DNA of 64,000 bases. Origin: CBDBIG01 sp965205845 [NCBI: bacterium]. GTDB lineage: Bacteria > SAR324. The number at the start of each line of letters is the position of its first letter. Position 1 is the first letter of the stretch. This document shows positions 57,201-64,000 of this stretch, piece after piece. A program made the translations under genes and the position numbers. The stretch covers positions 248,001 through 312,000 of the forward strand of contig CBDBIG010000003.1 in NCBI GenBank assembly GCA_965205845.1, in the 5' to 3' direction. Under the pieces are notes generated by a model. The model did no database searches and was not told the DNA's origin. It saw only the letters and a program-made list of their open reading frames with translations.

Positions 57201-57257
57201 CAAAACAAGCGCGACCTTGAAAGCCAGCTGCGCTACCGTGATTACATTCAGCAATAA
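54207..57257 (+). CDS. Large secreted TPR-repeat protein
   Basis: A 1016-residue protein. A hydrophobic signal region lies at about residues 35-58 (VALGLSIFLLCFFAHITPNAHA). Residues 90-310 form beta-rich repeats similar to AMIN-type or secretin N-domains (IVRVELHQTPEETQVHFVLS). From about residue 340 on, many tetratricopeptide repeats follow (RALFNIAQAYRQMKFHHEATVHFHIL, LSRFNIGDMLFKLREDRRAIEAY). It would be a periplasmic scaffold. The sensor kinase gene begins 58 bases downstream and the regulator after it, so the three likely form an operon. The first methionine is not certain. Confidence 0.75.
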   Translation: MCTSPIHRLANQFWRISANLARKLRILLGLADPAKNRVALGLSIFLLCFFAHITPNAHAQNTPVPNAQSTQAPPQNQALLPSDLPELPQQPSSRIVRVELHQTPEETQVHFVLSAKTRFSLFSNSTKKVAGIRFFHSSAALERGLRTLYFNTPYVNAVVFERSQKRSEEWAKVLLRNTNIAVRAFATTHNEEPRIVLALQVSSKSKAAQLTSVRVKQQGSKSILQLHVTATPQYEQTRRGLEHIIRLKQVQLTQGIKLRGADKRIAIKRVYQQGQDVLVRVQLKRTDLKVNAFFTAAPLKLSLHFSPPKSRKVVKKRKTLRPRAHDKLLSTSVISALKQSNNSALTALYSVAENRYAQGNVALAMKQFQKIARAAAGQPLGVEATFRLADLHFEISQKNAEKNLHPVIALYQGAIREAEALRHESNAIPRALFNIAQAYRQMKFHHEATVHFHILQDRFPKNTPYTADSFYSQGRSYLVRGELSKALKAFRTFLTKAFDPDLEGRNHLLIGETLHKLGQHVQARAAFNRGRAIDPNYAQTNPALLFYMAETFYETNDLDATEQIAQSLSQNHPNSLFAKLVGLRLGDLLRNKRREREALAQYAKSAQNAPALIMQRAWIRMADIFSREPEPENLKQALALYDRALDDKGIETSLRQEVALRKALALLLHGNNLASLKILDTLAKDKQAFERWPGLIETSMKENLKLLVERWYLEEKYWDIARLRHSRKNTAAKDFVFDQTLYQMGYAVEVLGLYGVALALYDKVQSQLLSPWAPLALYQLLKVHLEQDNLEEAAQALQTLARRYPDHPSLVDGQLLLARGYLGSGNHLSGLQILERLTKQALLYTNPAGSNVQKNVPNPSLQQPLQQALPQALPEAYHFIGETYKTLGRFARAEQAYQAAILHYHYPVYGDNVPDFIPLSRFNIGDMLFKLREDRRAIEAYAMAITRYPNHPRTPWAHYQTGLALRRLGEDTRALEVFTALVEQSKSRPEQLWAPMAQQNKRDLESQLRYRDYIQQ

Positions 57258-57315
57258 CCTGCGCTTTGTTTCCCTTAGTGCAATACCCCCCTTGTGATAA
57301 AAGCCTGTTTACCTT

Positions 57316-58674
57316 ATGCCCCCAGCCAAGCGAGCCCGATTATCTGTGGATCAAACACCAAGCACCCCCAACCAAGAAATGCTCGCCTTACGCAACCGTA
57401 ACGCAGAACTTTTGCACCGTGTGCGTGAACGCGAGCAGCTGATGGAGGAAGGGTTTCATGCATTTACCGAAATGGCTGATAACCTTAAGCAGCGTATTAA
57501 GGACCTAAAACAAAAGGTTGACGCACGCGACGCCTACCTTTCAAGCATTTTTGAAAGCTTGCCTGTGGGCGTTTTGGTGGTGGATAAAAAAGGCTGGATT
57601 CGCTCATGCAATCCCCAAACACAAAACTTGCTCGCTTTAAGCGAGAAAGATTTGTGCCAAAAAAACATTGCCGATGTGCTGGGAATGTGCGTACAAAATG
57701 CGCGGATCGTTTTCATGACACCAGCAGATGAATCCCCCACAACTGCTCCCCCTAACCTAAACGGTGCCGACCCTATCCACCCCGAGAACCCGGTGGTGGC
57801 CTACACCCTCGCCGATGGGGAGGTCCGACAATTGCAAGTTTCAATTGCCCCACGCAAGGGGGATGAGTTGGAACCTGTGAGTTGGTTGATCCACCTGCAA
57901 GATATCACCCGCTTAAAGCAACTCGAAGAGCGGAGCGCGCGCCGCAATCGTTTAACGGCCATGGGGGAAATGGCCGCCAACATTGCCCACGAAATTCGCA
58001 ACCCCCTCGGAGGCATTGAGTTGTTTGCCGATTTGGTCAAAAAAAACCTCCATCCCAAAGATGAAAAGTACGTTTTGATGAATCATATTTCATCAGGCAT
58101 TGCCAGCATGAATCATGTCATCTCGAATGTGCTCGAATACACCAAACCGCGCCACGCCCATCTAAAACCCTTGAACGTGCTCCATTTGTTGCACGAGGTG
58201 GTAGCTTTTTATCATTACATGGCCTCACAAAACCAAGTACGCCTTGAGGAGCACTGGGATGAGAATCAGTTATGGGTGTACGGTGATACCGACCAGCTGC
58301 GTCAAGCGTTTCAAAATATCTTGCTTAACGGCATCCAGTGTATGCCCGATGGGGGCGTGCTCAAGGTACATTGCAAAAAAGCACGCATCACCCAAAAAGA
58401 TCGCATCGCGCAATTAGGCTTTAGCACCGCTCACCCGCAGGCCATGGATGCTGTCGAAATTGCCTTTGTCGATCAAGGCCATGGAATGGATGCTGAAACC
58501 CAACAAAAGATTTTTGACCCCTTTTTTACCACCAAAGAACGCGGTACAGGGCTAGGGCTGGCTATTGTACAAACCCTGCTTGAAAACGGTCATGGTATTT
58601 TGGAGGTGCAAAGCATCTGTGCCAAGGGTTCGACCTTTACCCTATTGCTCCCCTCGAGCAAACCCGACCCTTAA
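57316..58674 (+). CDS. Sensor histidine kinase with PAS domain
   Basis: A 452-residue cytoplasmic-type kinase without clear membrane segments. Order: coiled coil (residues 20-75), PAS domain (LPVGVLVVDKKGWIRSCNPQ), dimerisation helix with phosphorylated H225 in NIAHEIRNPLGGIELF, and ATPase domain with the N-box NILLNGIQCMPDGG, DQGHGMD and GTGLGLAIVQ. Its layout resembles FleS/FlgS-type kinases that control flagellar genes with an NtrC-like partner, but no flagellar genes are in the window. It is 152 bases upstream of the regulator's start codon. Confidence 0.9.
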   Translation: MPPAKRARLSVDQTPSTPNQEMLALRNRNAELLHRVREREQLMEEGFHAFTEMADNLKQRIKDLKQKVDARDAYLSSIFESLPVGVLVVDKKGWIRSCNPQTQNLLALSEKDLCQKNIADVLGMCVQNARIVFMTPADESPTTAPPNLNGADPIHPENPVVAYTLADGEVRQLQVSIAPRKGDELEPVSWLIHLQDITRLKQLEERSARRNRLTAMGEMAANIAHEIRNPLGGIELFADLVKKNLHPKDEKYVLMNHISSGIASMNHVISNVLEYTKPRHAHLKPLNVLHLLHEVVAFYHYMASQNQVRLEEHWDENQLWVYGDTDQLRQAFQNILLNGIQCMPDGGVLKVHCKKARITQKDRIAQLGFSTAHPQAMDAVEIAFVDQGHGMDAETQQKIFDPFFTTKERGTGLGLAIVQTLLENGHGILEVQSICAKGSTFTLLLPSSKPDP

Positions 58675-58826
58675 TGCTTGCTTAAACCATGGGCCCAAAC
58701 CCTAACCAAATACTGAGATTTCGCGTACCCTGTAATCCAACACACAGTTCATGGCCAAGGAAGGTCGCTTTAAACTCAAAAAATCGTAATGAAATTTTTA
58801 ATCCCCTTTTTTGGAGATCTGTTGGC

Positions 58827-60077
58827 ATGAAGCCTATATTAATTGTTGATGATGAAGTAGAAATGCGCATTGCAATGAGCGAAGCTCTCAAAAGTTGCGG
58901 CTACAGCGTTGAAATATCTCACAATGCCCTTGATGCACTTAAAAAATGCAAAAAGAACGAATACGCTTTGGTGGTTACCGATATGACTATGCCAAAGAAA
59001 AGCGGCCTTGAGTTACTGAAAGAAATTAAGGCTTTATCTCCCGCATTGCCCGTACTGATGGTAACCGCATATGGCACCATTGGAACCGCCGTCGAGGCCA
59101 TGCGGCAGGGTGCTTTTGACTACATCCTCAAACCCTTCAAACTTGACCTGTTCTCTTTTATGGTCGAGCGCGCTTTAAACAACGATCTCGAACGCGTGAC
59201 AAGCACCGCGGGCAATGGCCACAAGCGTGCTGCAACGCAATCGCAAAAAGCGAGCGTCGAAAATGATGCCCGCGAGATTGTTACCGCCAACGCAGAGATG
59301 CAAAAAATGCTGGGTATGGCAGAAAATGTGGCCAAAAGCGATGCCACGGTGTTGGTCGAAAGCGAAAGCGGAACGGGAAAAGAGCTGCTTGCGCGCTACG
59401 TGCACAAGCGTTCTACGCGTGCGAACGGCCCTTTTGTGGCGGTAAACTGCGCAGCATTACCCGAAACCCTGCTTGAAAGCGAACTGTTTGGGCACAAAAA
59501 AGGCGCATTTACGGGTGCACTGCAAGACCACAAAGGCAAGTTTGAACAAGCCCATGGTGGAACCATTTTATTGGATGAAATTAGCGAGATGGTGCCATCT
59601 TTACAAGCTAAATTATTGCGCGTTCTCCAAGAGCGTGAGGTGGACATGGTGGGGGGGAAAGAGCCCGTTGAAGTAAACGTACGCGTGATTGCCACCACCA
59701 ATCGCAACCTATTTGCTTGCGTAAACAAGGGGGAATTCCGCGAAGATCTGTACTACCGCCTCAACGTGATCCCATTGCGCCTGCCTCCCTTGCGTGAACG
59801 CAAAGGGGACATTCCCTTGCTGGCAAACTTTTTTTTAAAAAAGCACGCCCAAAAAAACCGCTGCGCAGAAGCCAAGCTGGCTCCAGAAGCCATGGAGATG
59901 TTGTGTCATTACAACTGGCGCGGCAATGTGCGTGAATTGGAAAATGTGACGGAACGTGCGCTGTTGCTGTGCGGTGGTGGGGTAGTCCATCCACAGCACT
60001 TAATGCTCAGTGCCCATCCTAAGGCACCCACTCAAGCGGATTTAAACACCAAGCCAAACAACGTCCGCTCTGCCTAA
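58827..60077 (+). CDS. NtrC-family sigma-54 regulator lacking a DNA-binding domain
   Basis: A 416-residue response regulator. Receiver: D8-D9 and phosphoacceptor D52 (VVTDMTMP), with LKPF later. AAA+ domain: ESGTGKE (Walker A), the sigma-54 contact loop GAFTGA, LLDEISEM (Walker B) and the arginine region FREDLYYRLNV. The sequence ends soon after the NVRELENVTERALLL lid, so the usual C-terminal Fis-type helix-turn-helix is absent. FlgR-like regulators lack it naturally; alternatively the repeat that covers the 3' end truncated it. GGAGAT precedes ATG 58827 by eight bases. It pairs with the kinase gene just upstream. Confidence 0.9.
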   Translation: MKPILIVDDEVEMRIAMSEALKSCGYSVEISHNALDALKKCKKNEYALVVTDMTMPKKSGLELLKEIKALSPALPVLMVTAYGTIGTAVEAMRQGAFDYILKPFKLDLFSFMVERALNNDLERVTSTAGNGHKRAATQSQKASVENDAREIVTANAEMQKMLGMAENVAKSDATVLVESESGTGKELLARYVHKRSTRANGPFVAVNCAALPETLLESELFGHKKGAFTGALQDHKGKFEQAHGGTILLDEISEMVPSLQAKLLRVLQEREVDMVGGKEPVEVNVRVIATTNRNLFACVNKGEFREDLYYRLNVIPLRLPPLRERKGDIPLLANFFLKKHAQKNRCAEAKLAPEAMEMLCHYNWRGNVRELENVTERALLLCGGGVVHPQHLMLSAHPKAPTQADLNTKPNNVRSA

Positions 60078-60450
60078 GGGCCTCGGTGCAGCAAAGCCTC
60101 CCCCCCAAGGGAGGCACTCCGGATTTAAACACCAAGCCAAACAACGTCCGCTCTGCCTAAGGGCCTCGGTGCAGCAAAGCCTCCCCCCCAAGGGAGGCAC
60201 TCCGGATTTAAACACCAAGCCAAACAACGTCCGCTCTGCCTAAGGGCCTCGGTGCAGCAAAGCCTCCCCCCCAAGGGAGGCACTCCGGATTTAAACACCA
60301 AGCCAAACAACGTCCGCTCTGCCTAAGGGCCTCGGTGCAGCAAAGCCTCCCCCCCAAGGCACCCACTCAAGCGGATTTAAACACCAAGCCAAACAACGTC
60401 CGCTCTGCCTAAGGGCCGCGTGCAGCAAAGCCTCCCCCCCAAGGGAGGCC
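60038..60450. repeat. Tandem array built from the regulator 3' end (83 bp, five copies)
   Basis: Copies start at 60038 (within the regulator gene), 60121, 60204, 60287 and about 60372. The first three are identical. The fourth ends with AAGGCACCCACTCAAGC, which is the in-gene sequence just upstream of copy one, showing that the copies derive from the gene. Each carries the stop codon and a GCCTCCC/GGGAGGC hairpin. The last overlaps the end of the convergent barrel gene. Confidence 0.97.
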
Positions 60451-61719
60451 TGCAAACACGCTAACCTTGCTGCCCTCGCTGCCTTGTGCAACATCAAAGC
60501 GCAACAGCAACTTGCTTAACCAGCCACGCAACCCCAAACCCATGCTTTTTTTGTTTTTGGTTTGCGATAACGTGCTCCGATTGTCAGCCACCTTGCCTTG
60601 CTCAGCAAAAAAAGCAATCTGCCAGCCAAGGCGATGCCCTGGCTCCGTGCGGGTGATATTCCAGCGGTATTCCACCCCTTCAAAACGCGAATGCGCCCCA
60701 CGAAAGCGCCCAATGGCATAGCTCCGCAAGCGATTCGCCCCCCCTAATGCGGCGCCAGAACCCACCATGTTTTCTGCTTGCTGCTCTTGGGTGAGCTGGG
60801 CTTGCACGGCTTGGCAACGCGTTAAAGCTGCCCTTTGGACACGGCTGCAATCTACCTGAGACAGCCGCGTAGCAGTGCTGGCATCCAAAGCACCTTGGCG
60901 TACAGAATGGGCATCAGATTGGGAAATGTTGACCTCCAAAACATCTTTGCGTTGACGAAATGGGAGGTAAATGCTGAGGCTCTGCCCCAAAATACTGTAC
61001 TGGCTGCGCGCTTTATCGCCTAAAGGAATGGTTTCTTGCGTGCCTTGGTAGCGTAACCCTACACGGGGTGCACTGCGATCATCGGTGAAATCGAGCAAAA
61101 AGCCGTAGACTTGGGGGTTAAAGCGGTGCTTTGCGTTCAAGGCGGGAAAGGTATCCCCTTGGGGCGTGCGATAATGCACCACTTTGGTGTTGGCAGCACT
61201 GTGCCTGTAAAACAGTTCGAACCGGCGGGAAAAAGCGCGCCATGTGAGTTGCGCGAGCGTGCGTGCGCCTTCAATGCGTGGATACAATCGCTCTTGCGCT
61301 TGGGATTCGCCACCACGTGGATACCAGGGAAGTTCTGCCTTATGCGCAAAATAGGCTACATCAAACACGAGGGCATCTTGTACCCAATGCATGTCAAAAA
61401 AGCCCAAACCATAGGCTTGCACTCCTCCAGCGCTGAAGGCTGTGGCAAAGTCGGTGTTAGCACCACCTAAATTATACACGGCTAAACCACCGCCATAAGA
61501 TGCATCCACTCCCGGTATTTTAAATGCAAGGGGAAACAGTTGATAGCCTTTTTGGGCTTGGGAGCCTGGTGACCTACGCTCAATCCCAAAACCAAAGCCT
61601 TGCTGTGCTGTGCCTATCATTCCCAAAAAAATCAGTACCCCCAAAGGAGCGCCCCTTAGGTATTGCTGCCATGCTAGTATGAGGACAAAGCGTACATGTT
61701 TCACGAAAAAATCCATCAT
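60409..61719 (-). CDS. Omp85-like surface-antigen beta-barrel protein
   Basis: A 436-residue outer-membrane protein with signal peptide (ending about GMIGTAQQ) and a C-terminal barrel of the surface-antigen (D15) type. GGANRLRSYAIGRFRG is the conserved L6 loop region with the R-G-F/Y-like turn, and SMGLGLRGWLSKLLLRFDVA the penultimate strands. No POTRA domains precede it, so it is a barrel-only member. The final strand reads SKVSVFAGLPWGGGFAARGP; the usual terminal aromatic residue is followed by extra residues encoded in the tandem repeat. The frame is open upstream; ATG 61719 gives a proper signal peptide and avoids overlap with the previous gene. Confidence 0.7.
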   Translation of the reverse strand: MMDFFVKHVRFVLILAWQQYLRGAPLGVLIFLGMIGTAQQGFGFGIERRSPGSQAQKGYQLFPLAFKIPGVDASYGGGLAVYNLGGANTDFATAFSAGGVQAYGLGFFDMHWVQDALVFDVAYFAHKAELPWYPRGGESQAQERLYPRIEGARTLAQLTWRAFSRRFELFYRHSAANTKVVHYRTPQGDTFPALNAKHRFNPQVYGFLLDFTDDRSAPRVGLRYQGTQETIPLGDKARSQYSILGQSLSIYLPFRQRKDVLEVNISQSDAHSVRQGALDASTATRLSQVDCSRVQRAALTRCQAVQAQLTQEQQAENMVGSGAALGGANRLRSYAIGRFRGAHSRFEGVEYRWNITRTEPGHRLGWQIAFFAEQGKVADNRSTLSQTKNKKSMGLGLRGWLSKLLLRFDVAQGSEGSKVSVFAGLPWGGGFAARGP

Positions 61720-61805
61720 CAACGAAGAAAGTGAAAAAAGGAGGTGCATCAAAATTCCGCGAACAAAGCCTGGTGAATCGGGATGCATCACTAAGGACGA
61801 AGCCA

Positions 61806-62921
61806 TTAAAAGAAAAATAACCAAGAAACCGACACACTGCTTCCCGTGGGAGCATTGCTGGCGTCGATACTCTGGGACCATTCCAATTTAACACGCCAAG
61901 GAAACACCACTGCCCCGTGCTCAAGTGCACCAAAAACCCCATACCCTGTGGTAACATGAAACGCACTTACACTGCTGCCATCTTGTTGAGAAACACCGTC
62001 GACATTGGTGCTAGCAAGGCGCTGCTGGCTTAAACCCAAACCCAGCAAACTGGTGGGGAACTCGGTGATCCAGTCGAAACGAACGCTCCCCTCAACGCCT
62101 TCCAAAATGCGGACACTAGGGGCGCTATCGCGTTGGGAAACACGAGGCTGGGCTTGCGCGGTGGGCACACGCAAAGCGATTTGCCAATTGAGGTGGGTCC
62201 GCGGATAGCCAATGGGAAAATGCGCAATGACCATTTGGCTCACCAAACTGGGACCCGCTTTTTGCACCTGCAATTGGTGCTGATAGCGGTAGGGTTCTTG
62301 TTTTTTAACTGGAAAAGCAAGGCCTATTTGCCAATCCCAAATGAGTTCGTCATCGAAATGCAGCCTAAGCACGCGCTCAAGCATTCCTTGGCTTAACGCA
62401 TCAAGGCTTTGGGTTTGCAGGCTTGGCACAATATGAAGCGCCGCTGGGCTGGCACTTGCATGGGGACTCACACTGCCCGTTTGGCGCGCACTTTCGACAT
62501 CAAGGCTAAACCCCCATGCCCGCCTTGGAGCATCGCCATAACGCATCTGCAAACGCGTCAAGCTGCGGGTGCGCGAAACTGTGCCCTGGAGTTCGCCCGC
62601 CACGGAGTTAGGGTTTTGCGCCAAATAATTGAGCAAAGTACCCTTTTCACCATGGCGATTCACACCACCGGTTTGGCGCTCAAGTACATAGCGAGTCTGA
62701 ACACTCCATACCCCAGCGGGCGGCATGGTTTCTGTGCCCCACAGTATTTGTGGTGTTAGCAACAGCCCGCCATACAGCACAATCCACAAAAGGGCCTTAC
62801 CCCCCACGGTTGAACGCCATTTCTGCCAAACCTTGCTGCTGAGTTTCGCCGTGCTTTTATGCACAGGCAGGGTGTGGAAAAGCCATACCCTTTGTTTGCT
62901 CTGTATCACAGGGAAATCCAT
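61806..62921 (-). CDS. Putative outer-membrane beta-barrel protein
   Basis: A 371-residue protein with a hydrophobic segment at about 37-55 (LLWIVLYGGLLLTPQILWG) acting as signal. Alternating strands follow (SGELQ-type turns, RLHFDDELIWDWQIGLAF, HLNWQIALRV), and the C-terminus SVSWLFFF ends in aromatic residues, as barrel proteins do. I do not recognise the family. It overlaps the maf gene by 16 bases and is followed by the Omp85-like gene, so the three are probably one transcript. The ATG at 62921 is one choice; the frame is open further upstream inside maf. Confidence 0.6.
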   Translation of the reverse strand: MDFPVIQSKQRVWLFHTLPVHKSTAKLSSKVWQKWRSTVGGKALLWIVLYGGLLLTPQILWGTETMPPAGVWSVQTRYVLERQTGGVNRHGEKGTLLNYLAQNPNSVAGELQGTVSRTRSLTRLQMRYGDAPRRAWGFSLDVESARQTGSVSPHASASPAALHIVPSLQTQSLDALSQGMLERVLRLHFDDELIWDWQIGLAFPVKKQEPYRYQHQLQVQKAGPSLVSQMVIAHFPIGYPRTHLNWQIALRVPTAQAQPRVSQRDSAPSVRILEGVEGSVRFDWITEFPTSLLGLGLSQQRLASTNVDGVSQQDGSSVSAFHVTTGYGVFGALEHGAVVFPWRVKLEWSQSIDASNAPTGSSVSVSWLFFF

Positions 62922-63526
62922 CCTTTTTGCCACAAACCCCAAAACATATGCTCGATGGGAAAACCGATTACATTCGAATAGGAACCCTCCAGCGATTCCA
63001 GCAACAAACCACCCCAACCTTGCACTTCGTAGGCCCCTGCTTTACCCATGGGTTCACCACTTTGCGCGTACCATGCCAGCCATTTAGGGTCTGCTTGCCT
63101 AAAACGTACTTTGGTTTCCACCTGTGCTTCCTCATACACACCGCTTGGGGCATGTAGTAGGCAGTATCCCGTAATTACCCAATGGGTTTTGCCGCATAAA
63201 GACGTGAGCATAGCATGCGCATCGACGGCATGTTTTGGCTTGCCATACACGCTATTGCCAAAGGCAACCACGGTATCGCCCGCCAAAATAAGGTGCGTGG
63301 GGTGCGTGGGAGCAGCAGCATTTGCTTTAAGACGCGCCAAGCGTGCGGTTAAAGTTTGGGGGGATTCCTTTGCCATGGCGTGCTCATCCACCATAGGGGC
63401 AAACACGCTTGCTTGTAAACCAAAGCGTTCCAGCAGCATTTTGCGCCTTGGCGAAGAAGAAGCCAGGCAAAAGGGTAGGTTTTGCTTAATGGGTGCGTTT
63501 TGCGCAAAAAGGGGAGAGGACGTCAC
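62906..63526 (-). CDS. maf: Maf/HAM1-type nucleoside triphosphate pyrophosphatase
   Basis: A 206-residue member of the Maf family, which hydrolyses non-canonical or pyrimidine nucleoside triphosphates. It has CLASSSPRRKMLLERFG at residues 20-36, LILAGDTVVAFGNSVYGKP and GKAGAYEVQGWGGLLLESLEGSYSNVIGFP. The residues before C20 are an unusual polar leader (MTSSPLFAQNAPIKQ), so a later start is possible, but no better ATG follows. Neighbouring PBP2 and Maf are frequently near the shape genes mreBCD in other genomes. Confidence 0.9.
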   Translation of the reverse strand: MTSSPLFAQNAPIKQNLPFCLASSSPRRKMLLERFGLQASVFAPMVDEHAMAKESPQTLTARLARLKANAAAPTHPTHLILAGDTVVAFGNSVYGKPKHAVDAHAMLTSLCGKTHWVITGYCLLHAPSGVYEEAQVETKVRFRQADPKWLAWYAQSGEPMGKAGAYEVQGWGGLLLESLEGSYSNVIGFPIEHMFWGLWQKGWISL

Positions 63527-63729
63527 TTGCTAAAGATCTGCTAAATGGAATGTGTTTTCTAAAAAATGGACAACGATGGGGCCGTTTGCACCCTCATTTG
63601 CGTCTCCCGTTTGGGTGCTTTTCGCAAGTTTACCTTGATAACCGCCTGAGGCGACGTTTTTTTAACCGCAGCCCAAGCCAAACACCCCCTGATACCTCCG
63701 AAAAAGGCAACTGTTTTTAATAGCGGCTC

Positions 63730-63751
63730 AGGCACAAATACCCTTGTGCCT
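63730..63751. other. Perfect hairpin between PBP2 and maf
   Basis: The arms AGGCACAA and TTGTGCCT pair over eight bases around a six-base loop (ATACCC). It lies 43 bases downstream of the PBP2 stop on the reverse strand. It has no T tract behind it in that direction, so termination is uncertain. Confidence 0.5.
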
Positions 63752-63794
63752 TCGAAAAAAGCAGCATCAAAAAAGATCCCAGGCACAAAAACGT

Positions 63795-64000
63795 TTATTG
63801 CGCGACCAACCCAGGGGTGGTTTCGGGTTGGGTGGTGAGCACTTGAATATTTTTGTCGTAAAATTCAAGGATTTTACGCGCCACAGGTGCCGCCACCTCG
63901 CCGCCGCCGCCCTCACCGTGCTCAATCAAGACTAGTACCGATACTCGGGGTGCCTCAAAAGGCGCATACCCCACAAAAAGAGAATGGGGCAATTGATTTT
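63795..64000 (-). CDS. mrdA: Penicillin-binding protein 2 (MrdA), C-terminal end only
   Basis: The reverse strand is open into the window edge. The visible 68 codons include PHSLFVGYAPFEAPRVSVLV, then LIEHGEGGGGEVAAPVARKI, the typical C-terminal end of PBP2 class B transpeptidases (in others HALFVGFAP and VEHG-x-x-G-S-x-AAP). The catalytic boxes lie beyond the edge. PBP2 is the elongation-specific transpeptidase partnering RodA. The end has 20 extra residues after the last helix (DKNIQVLTTQPETTPGLVAQ). Confidence 0.85.
   Translation of the reverse strand, partial: NQLPHSLFVGYAPFEAPRVSVLVLIEHGEGGGGEVAAPVARKILEFYDKNIQVLTTQPETTPGLVAQ

Noticed and set aside
60042-60497. Repeated 61-68 codon reverse-strand frames
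   Set aside because: They are shadows of the 83 bp regulator-end array.

Overview
The window reads as chromosomal DNA of a Gram-negative bacterium. Evidence includes several outer-membrane barrel proteins, a CpoB/YbgF-like lipoprotein, a Prc-type periplasmic protease, divisome PBP3 and elongasome PBP2, a sigma-54 two-component pair and a two-subunit B12-dependent methylmalonyl-CoA mutase. The order rplS-rnhB-yraN is familiar from deltaproteobacteria and Firmicutes. I cannot name a genus from sequence alone. Nothing looks like a phage, plasmid or insertion sequence.

Layout. 1-8.3 kb: a truncated four-carbon acid sugar kinase, YajQ, FtsL-FtsI, a CpoB-like lipoprotein, a small CPRC protein and three membrane exporters. 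9-15.2 kb: GalU and a reverse-strand sugar ABC importer (ATPase, binding protein, two permeases) that carries the frameshifted remnant of a second binding protein. 15.3-19.1 kb: XseB, a Trm112-like protein and Prc. 19.3-22.2 kb: L19, an RNase HII-YraN fusion, S20 and a stand-alone L3. 22.3-29 kb: a RidA-like protein, a HAD phosphatase, tRNA-Gly(GCC), a DUF350-like membrane protein, a barrel protein, and an NADH/FAD oxidoreductase with a four-cluster ferredoxin. 29.5-36.6 kb: a DapA-family lyase, twin YHS proteins, ThiE, a decayed Dam methylase and an IlvD/Edd sugar-acid dehydratase. 36.8-41 kb: three DUF547 paralogues with a nitroreductase between the first two. 41.4-45.4 kb: AlkA/Ogt alkylation repair, RsmB and SfsA. 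45.6-51.8 kb: mutA-mutB and a DNA methyltransferase joined to a nuclease-like domain. 52.7-64 kb: a membrane coiled-coil protein, bactofilin, a 1016-residue TPR protein, histidine kinase, NtrC-like regulator, two outer-membrane barrels, Maf and the end of PBP2.

The metabolic genes suggest import of a carbohydrate and breakdown of sugar acids (acid sugar kinase, DapA-like aldolase/dehydratase, IlvD-like dehydratase), together with propionate or branched-chain carbon flow through methylmalonyl-CoA. The rest is mainly envelope growth, ribosome and tRNA function, and DNA repair.

The most unusual feature is not a gene. At four places the 3' end of a coding gene plus its downstream spacer is tandemly copied into the intergenic region: rplC (87 bp, four copies), mutB (53 bp, two), the third DUF547 gene with the convergent alkA end (about 227 bp, two), and the NtrC-like regulator with the convergent barrel gene (83 bp, five). 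Five further short arrays (22, 25, 40, 48 and 113 bp periods) lie in other spacers, and a 224 bp block is shared perfectly by the two YHS genes. The window therefore shows repeated tandem duplication concentrated at gene ends, with decayed duplicates nearby. I propose this as the pattern most worth testing.
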